Source: Ephemerocybe angulata
Lineage: Eukaryota; Basidiomycota; Agaricomycetes; Agaricales; Psathyrellaceae
NCBI GenBank assembly: GCA_013368325.1
Contig: JAACJK010000220.1
Location: 1-64,000 of the forward strand
Length of the DNA stretch: 64,000 nt
Direction of reading: 5' to 3'
Shown here: one piece after another, positions 59,184 to 64,000 of the stretch
How positions within the stretch are numbered: position 1 is the first letter of the stretch
Layout: every line of letters begins with the position of its first letter
The notes under the pieces: generated by a model
The model's input: only the letters and a program-made list of their open reading frames with translations
Told to the model about the DNA's origin: nothing
The model's database searches: none
Translations under genes and position numbers: made by a program

Positions 59184-61506
59184 TTACTCGTCTGCCTCCC
59201 CGTCGTACGCAGCGTTGTGGATGCTGACGCTGCGACCACTGGGGTCCGCCGCGCAGCCCCAGTCTCCTCGGGGGATCCATCGGACGGCCGTGTCGGCGGC
59301 AGCCTTTGTCGGGAAGTGACCTGATGAAGAAGAAAGGGGAGTCAATACAGAATTCAAAAGACCTGAAAACAATACGGGAACGGACCATCGAAGATCTCAC
59401 GAATAAGGTAGGCCTCTTTCGTTTGAGGGGTGTCCTCGGGCCATCGCTCCGCTGCCTTTGCGAACGCCTCGTCTGAGACGGTGTCCTCCGCGTGTTGCTT
59501 CATTCTGAAGAAGGTTAAAGACATTGTTAGAAAATGAGATAAGGACAGGAGATTCAGATCCAAGGGACGTACCCATCAATCCATGAGTATCCCACGCCGT
59601 CAGAGAACTGCTCCTTCTGTCTCCAGAGGATCGACCGGGGAAGATATGGCTGGAAAAAGGGAGATTAATGGAAAAATGTGTCGAAGATAAGGTGAGAGAG
59701 CCCACCTTGCCGTCTGGTGAGCAGTCGAAGGCTTTTCTCAGGATGTACTGCAGACAAAAAGTGGGGACGTTAGGACGCTGCTGGGTGGGACGATACTGAC
59801 GGAAGGAGGCGAACCTTCTCCATGCGGGGGCAACCGTCTTCGTCGAATTCCTGAGCTGAACCCTTGCTGAATTCCTTCTCCTTGGGATCGACGTTCATAG
59901 CGACTTCGAGGAAGGACTTGTCGAGGAAAGGCACACGGGCCTCGAGACCCCATGCCATGGTAGATCTGAGCATAGGTCAGAGGCGAAAGGCATGGAGGAG
60001 GGAGTGTACCGGCTTACTTGTTGGCACGAAGGCAGTCAGCAGTGTGCAAGTTCTTCACTCGCTTCACGCATTCCTGGTGGAAGGAGCGAGCATCGGGGGC
60101 AGCGTGGAAGTAGAGGTAACCTATTCGAGGATCAGGAATACATTCAACTGCATGGGTAAAATCGAAACGTACCTCCGAGAATTTCGTCGCTTCCCTCCCC
60201 ACTGAGGACCATCTTGACACCCATAGCCTTGATCTTCCTGCTGAGAAGGTACATCGGTGTGCTCGCACGGACAGTGGTAACATCGTAGGTTTCGAGGTGG
60301 TAGATGACTTCGGGAAGGGCGTCCAAGCCTTCCTGGACGGTGAAGACATATTCGTGGTGTACGGTGCCCAAGAATGCGGCTGCCTTACGGGCGGCAAGGA
60401 GATCTGGGGAGTTCTCGAGACCGATGGAGAATGAATGGAGCTGGGGCCACGAAGCAAGCGTGGCTGTAGTTGCCCGTCAGATTTACGTTCATTTAGAAAG
60501 TCGGTAGGGTCGACTTACCCTCCTCGTCAACGAGGCCGCCGTTGGGGTTGGGCGAGGCAGGTCCGCTTCGGAATTCTTGGGCCCTCTTCTTGCGGGCTTC
60601 AATCTGGGCCTGCGCGACCTTCTCGGTTTCCCGAGCGGCGATTGAAGCAATCAAGCTGCTGTCGAGACCACCACTGAGGAGAACACCGTAGGGGACCTCG
60701 GACATAAGCCTCTTCCTGACAGCTGCCTCGAGAGTCTCGCGAATGAGCTTGAGGTCGGCAGGGGTAGAGGGAATGGTAGCCTCCGGGCCATCGAGGTCTC
60801 CGTTCCACCACGAGGGCTTGAAGTACCTGGTCGTGGAGTCAGTCTTGCTGTCGTAGAAGTGGCCTGGGGGGAAGGAGACAATCTTGTCGCAGTCGTCGAC
60901 GAGGGATTTGAGTTCGGATGCAAAGAAAGTGGCTCCGGGGCGTTTCGAGCTCCAACCTTGGTACAAGGTCGTAATTCCGATGGGATCCCGGGCGGCAATA
61001 ATTCGGGGAGGGGAGACTGACTCGTCCAGGAGGACGAAAGAGAACATGCCGTCGAGCATGTTGCAGAGATCAGTATCATGTTTGCGGTACTGAAAACGAG
61101 TCAGTCCACTGGGAGATGTGATGGCCAGGGGTACGCACCAGGGGGATGATAACCTCGCAATCGGAATGGGTCTTGAACTTGACGTCCGGTCCAACGCTTT
61201 CTCGGAGAGCGATGTGGTTGTAAATTTCGCCGTTAACAGCCAAGATAACCTTGCCATCCTCGCTGACTAGAGGCTGAGCACCGGATTCTAAAATAACTTA
61301 GCATTTGATGAAAGAAGGAGGATGGACAAGATGATCTCACCAACACCAACGATAGCAAGACGCTCGTGCACCAGGACGGATTGTTGGCCGACATAACAGC
61401 CCGACCAATCCGGGCCCCGGTGGCGAAGGCGCTTAGAGAGCGCGATGAAGTGAGCTCGATCTGAAGCGGGCTTTTCAAGGCCGTGGGCAGCGAGAATTCC
61501 ACACAT
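59184..61506 (-). CDS. ASN1: Asparagine synthetase (glutamine-hydrolysing)
   Basis: Makes asparagine from aspartate using glutamine and [23 protein letters not shown] starts with the Ntn-amidotransferase Cys2. N-terminal domain motifs: [57 protein letters not shown] and [12 protein letters not shown]. The synthetase domain has the PP-loop [20 protein letters not shown], then [99 protein letters not shown] and RMEKYILRKAF. The C terminus ends [10 protein letters not shown]. All introns fit. A TGACTC core lies about 75 bp upstream of the start (61583-61588), compatible with Gcn4/Cpc1-type amino-acid control. Intact. Confidence 0.96.
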
Positions 61507-61909
61507 GTTGGGGGAAGAGAAAGCGTTACGGGGGAGGAGAAGGTCGAGAAATAAAACCAATAACGCTCGTCCGAATGTCCGATGACTCGAGCTGATAAGA
61601 CCTGGGGTTAAATTTCTCCAGGATCTAATCTCAATGCCAAGCCTTTGATTATTCCGGCTCATTTCCTCCGAAATTCGAATGGCCCCAATTATTTCGTTGC
61701 ATTCATTTAGCGCCCAACGAACCCAGAGTTGATATGGGATCCGCAATTTTGTTCGCACGTTGCAGTGCAGTGGAATAGGCTCAGGCTGGTCTACGCTGCG
61801 GTGGAATGGACTCGGGTTTCTAACGCCCGCTTACCACTGGCCCGCTCCGCTATCATCATTCCGCCTGCCCGAACCCTCTTAGACCCCAACTTGCTTGTTA
61901 CTTGCCACA
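61507..61909. other. Divergent promoter region of ASN1 and the second syntaxin
   Basis: 403 bp between start codons with no gene. It contains a TGACTC core (61583-61588, plus strand), the half-site of Gcn4/Cpc1-type factors, close to the asparagine synthetase start. Confidence 0.5.
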
Positions 61910-63269
61910 ATGTCGACAATAGATCGCCTCGCCGCCGCTAGGGTTCGATATTATATTGACTATGACCCTGGTCTCATCCCCTGACTCGATGTATTTAGCG
62001 GCAGAAGGAGCAGGACATAGAGCTGTCTCGGCTCAATAATCCTTCCTATGCTTCCCAAGGCGGTTCCACGTTGAGGTCGCCGCCACCGCCCCCCTCTGGC
62101 ACTGGACCATCATCCTTCTTGACAGAGGTATGGTACCCCGGTCGTTCGTTCTGGGTCGCACCAAGCTGACAACCAGCAGGTTTCGTCTGTCGAGCAGGAT
62201 ATACAAAGGCTGCACAGCAATGTGTCGGCCATCTCGACCACCCGGATACACTACCTGACCTCCGTGGACGGGAATGGCGAAGAAGACAACGAGAAACTTG
62301 AGAATCTAACATACGAGTCCCGCCAGCTGACGCAGAGCATCAAGCGACGGATTGAGCAGCTGGAACGTCAGGCACCCCTTCAGGATTCTCAGATCCGGAG
62401 AAACCAGGTGCGCCTTCTTCTCTGTGATAGTCTTTAGACGTTTCCAGGTTCTCATGACGGCGTTAGATAGGCTTGCTGCGCAAACACTTCTTGGAAGCAA
62501 TTCAGAACTACCAGCAGGTAGAACATGAAGGAGACATGAGGTCGAGACAGCAAATCTCGAAACAGCTGCACATTGGTAAGTTCCCTTTGTCAATCTACCT
62601 GAGGGAATGAGGGAATCCCATTTAACACTGGTCCATACTTAGTCAAACCCGATACCACACCGGAGGAAGTGCAGGCATTCATTGATGGAGGGCACCAGCA
62701 GGTTTTTGCAGAAGCGGTAAGGAGATCGCGAGTTGGGCAATAGCAGTAACTGAGGTTTTTCTAGCTGACAACTTCGACGCGCTATGGAGAGTCGCGACTG
62801 GCCTACAAGGAGGTGCAAGACCGACAACAGGACCTTCGCAGAATGGAGAAGACACTGGCCGAGTTGGCTCAGCTGTTCAATGACGTAGGTCACCACCATG
62901 TATCCCTATCTTCCTTTCCTGAGAGAACCCCTTGCCGCAGATGGCCATCCTGGTCGAGCAACAGGACACGGTTGTCGAAGCTGTGGAGCAAACCGCTGTT
63001 GACATCGAGTCGAATACCAAGGGAGCGTATGTCGGGTTCCTTTCGCGATTGGCCAGTATGCTCATTATTCTTGAAGGCTCGAAAACACGAAGTTAGCTGT
63101 CATTTCCGGTTTGTCTGGCTCAATTCTTTTCACCAGGCCATCTTACTAACCTTCCGTTTATCCAGCGCGCAACTATCGAAAAGGAAGATGGATATGTTTT
63201 GGCATCTTCGTGGCCATCTGCTGCATCCTTGCCATTGTCCTTGGTATCGTGTTTGGGACGAGGAAATAG
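61910..63269 (+). CDS. Second Sso-type plasma-membrane syntaxin (Qa-SNARE)
   Basis: Start MSTIDRLAAARRQKEQDIEL, with a Pro-rich piece (LRSPPPPPSGTG). Habc helices: FLTEVSSVEQDIQRLHSNVS, YESRQLTQSIKRRIEQLERQ and RKHFLEAIQNYQQVEHEGDM. SNARE region: YKEVQDRQQDLRRMEKTLAE, LAQLFNDMAILVEQQDTVVE (ionic-layer Gln) and QTAVDIESNTKGALENTKLA, joined by a small exon to VISARNYRKGRW and the anchor ICFGIFVAICCILAIVLGIV, ending FGTRK. It shares the DRLAA start, intron-rich layout and SNARE core with the gene at 8.4 kb but differs through the Habc region and tail, so it is an older paralogue rather than a recent copy. Probably a second target-membrane SNARE for secretion or endosomal recycling. Confidence 0.92.
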
Positions 63270-63528
63270 TTACGCACCGTCTAGGAGGCTTTCGTCTATC
63301 TACTGTACATCTATTGATGATTTAATGCGGTTATTATTCCTCTACTGTGCATTCAGACGCGTCGACTGCGCGGCAGTCTGTGGCAGTTCTGCCGCGTTCT
63401 GCGCCTCGGCTTTCGCGAAACCGCCATCAGATCACGGCCTAATCCGGTCAATGGTTTCATTTGTCAGAGCCTCGGAGGTGGGTATTGACGTGGTTCCTTC
63501 ACTCATCCTCCCTGCAAGCGTCGCCGTT

Positions 63529-64000
63529 ATGACCAAAGGCAACAGTAATTCTCGTCGTCGAAGGGCATCGCTGGACCTCGTTGATGCGAAGCAGGCAGTC
63601 GATCTCGCAACAGCCCAGCGGGAGAATGTGTTCCTTTTCGTCCCCAACCTCATAGGTATGACGATGTCCTTGCTCGAAGAAGGCCCCACTAAACGCGTCG
63701 CACTATAGGGTATTGTCGTGTCATTCTGGCGGGTTTGGCGCTGCATTATATGAGCTATCATCCGAAGTACTGCACGCTGGCCTATGGGATTTCATGCTTG
63801 CTGGATGCTGTGGATGGGCATGCTGCGCGCGCCTTGAACCAAACCTCCAAGTTTGGCGCGGTCCTGGATATGGTGACAGATAGGCAAGGATATCCATCGA
63901 GGACGTTACTCAATAATCAGGACTAAACGTATCCTTTCCAGGTGCACAACGTCATGCTTACTCTGCTACCTGGCCTCCGCCTACCCCCCGTATGCCATCG
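63529..64000 (+). CDS. PIS1: Phosphatidylinositol synthase, 5' part (3' end outside window)
   Basis: CDP-alcohol phosphatidyltransferase making phosphatidylinositol from CDP-diacylglycerol and inositol in the ER. From ATG 63529: MTKGNSNSRRRRASLDLVDA, then NVFLFVPNLIGYCRVILAGL (helix 1 entry typical of Pis1), HYMSYHPKYCTLAYGISCLL and the catalytic CDP-OH-P signature DAVDGHAARALNQTSKFGAV followed by LDMVTDR (D-G-x2-A-R-x8-G-x3-D-x3-D). The next intron starts with GC (AG|GCAAGG, 63884) and ends at TTTCCAG (63941), where the frame resumes CTTSCLLCYLASAYPPYAI. Without that intron the protein would stop at once, so the GC donor is well supported. Truncated by the window edge. Confidence 0.93.

Overview
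The window is nuclear DNA of a filamentous basidiomycete, most likely an Agaricomycete. The genes are dense and occur on both strands. Most are cut by many short introns of about 45-60 nt with GT (occasionally GC) donors and CTNAC-like branch sites. The repertoire (PalI/Rim9, HAL kinase, Hv1-type proton channel, KMO/kynureninase, Pmp3, Yos9) is fungal. No tRNA, rRNA or CRISPR array was found. I cannot name the species from sequence alone.

Layout. 0-5.3 kb: the 3' end of a Ser/Pro-rich protein gene, then PIG-H/GPI15, a FAR-17a/AIG1-like membrane protein and an MCH1-like MFS transporter, all three on the minus strand. At least two of these four genes carry a single-base reading-frame break. 5.5-6.35 kb: an 841-bp terminal-inverted-repeat element with a perfect 8-bp target duplication, lying 35 bp before the argininosuccinate lyase start codon. 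6.4-17.2 kb: ARG4, an Sso-type syntaxin, an AN1 zinc-finger protein, cytosolic aspartate aminotransferase and a PP4R1-like HEAT protein. 17.7-24.7 kb: a membrane-protein block of three four-helix proteins with long Ser/Pro-rich tails, with an Hv1-like voltage-gated proton channel set among them. 24.9-32.3 kb: FUN14-family protein, NOP2, a gene-poor kilobase, a PalI/SUR7-family protein and a Glu/Ala/Lys-rich protein. 32.7-41.3 kb: eIF2B-epsilon, PMP3, then three consecutive kynurenine-pathway genes (formamidase, kynureninase, kynurenine 3-monooxygenase). 41.8-45.0 kb: AT-hook protein and the ERAD lectin YOS9. 45.0-47.8 kb: the largest gene-poor stretch. 47.8-64 kb: HAL-type kinase, PRP28, a small EF-hand-like protein, a family-16 methyltransferase, a RhoGEF, asparagine synthetase, a second Sso-type syntaxin and the 5' part of PIS1.

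How the genes relate. Most are housekeeping genes with no functional link to their neighbours. Two groups stand out. The kynurenine genes act on successive steps of one pathway (N-formylkynurenine to kynurenine, then 3-hydroxykynurenine, then 3-hydroxyanthranilate for NAD synthesis), and two of them share a 318-bp divergent promoter. The 17.7-24.7 kb block puts four multi-helix membrane proteins side by side. Several other divergent pairs have very short shared upstream regions: PMP3/BNA7, PRP28/EF-hand protein and methyltransferase/RhoGEF.
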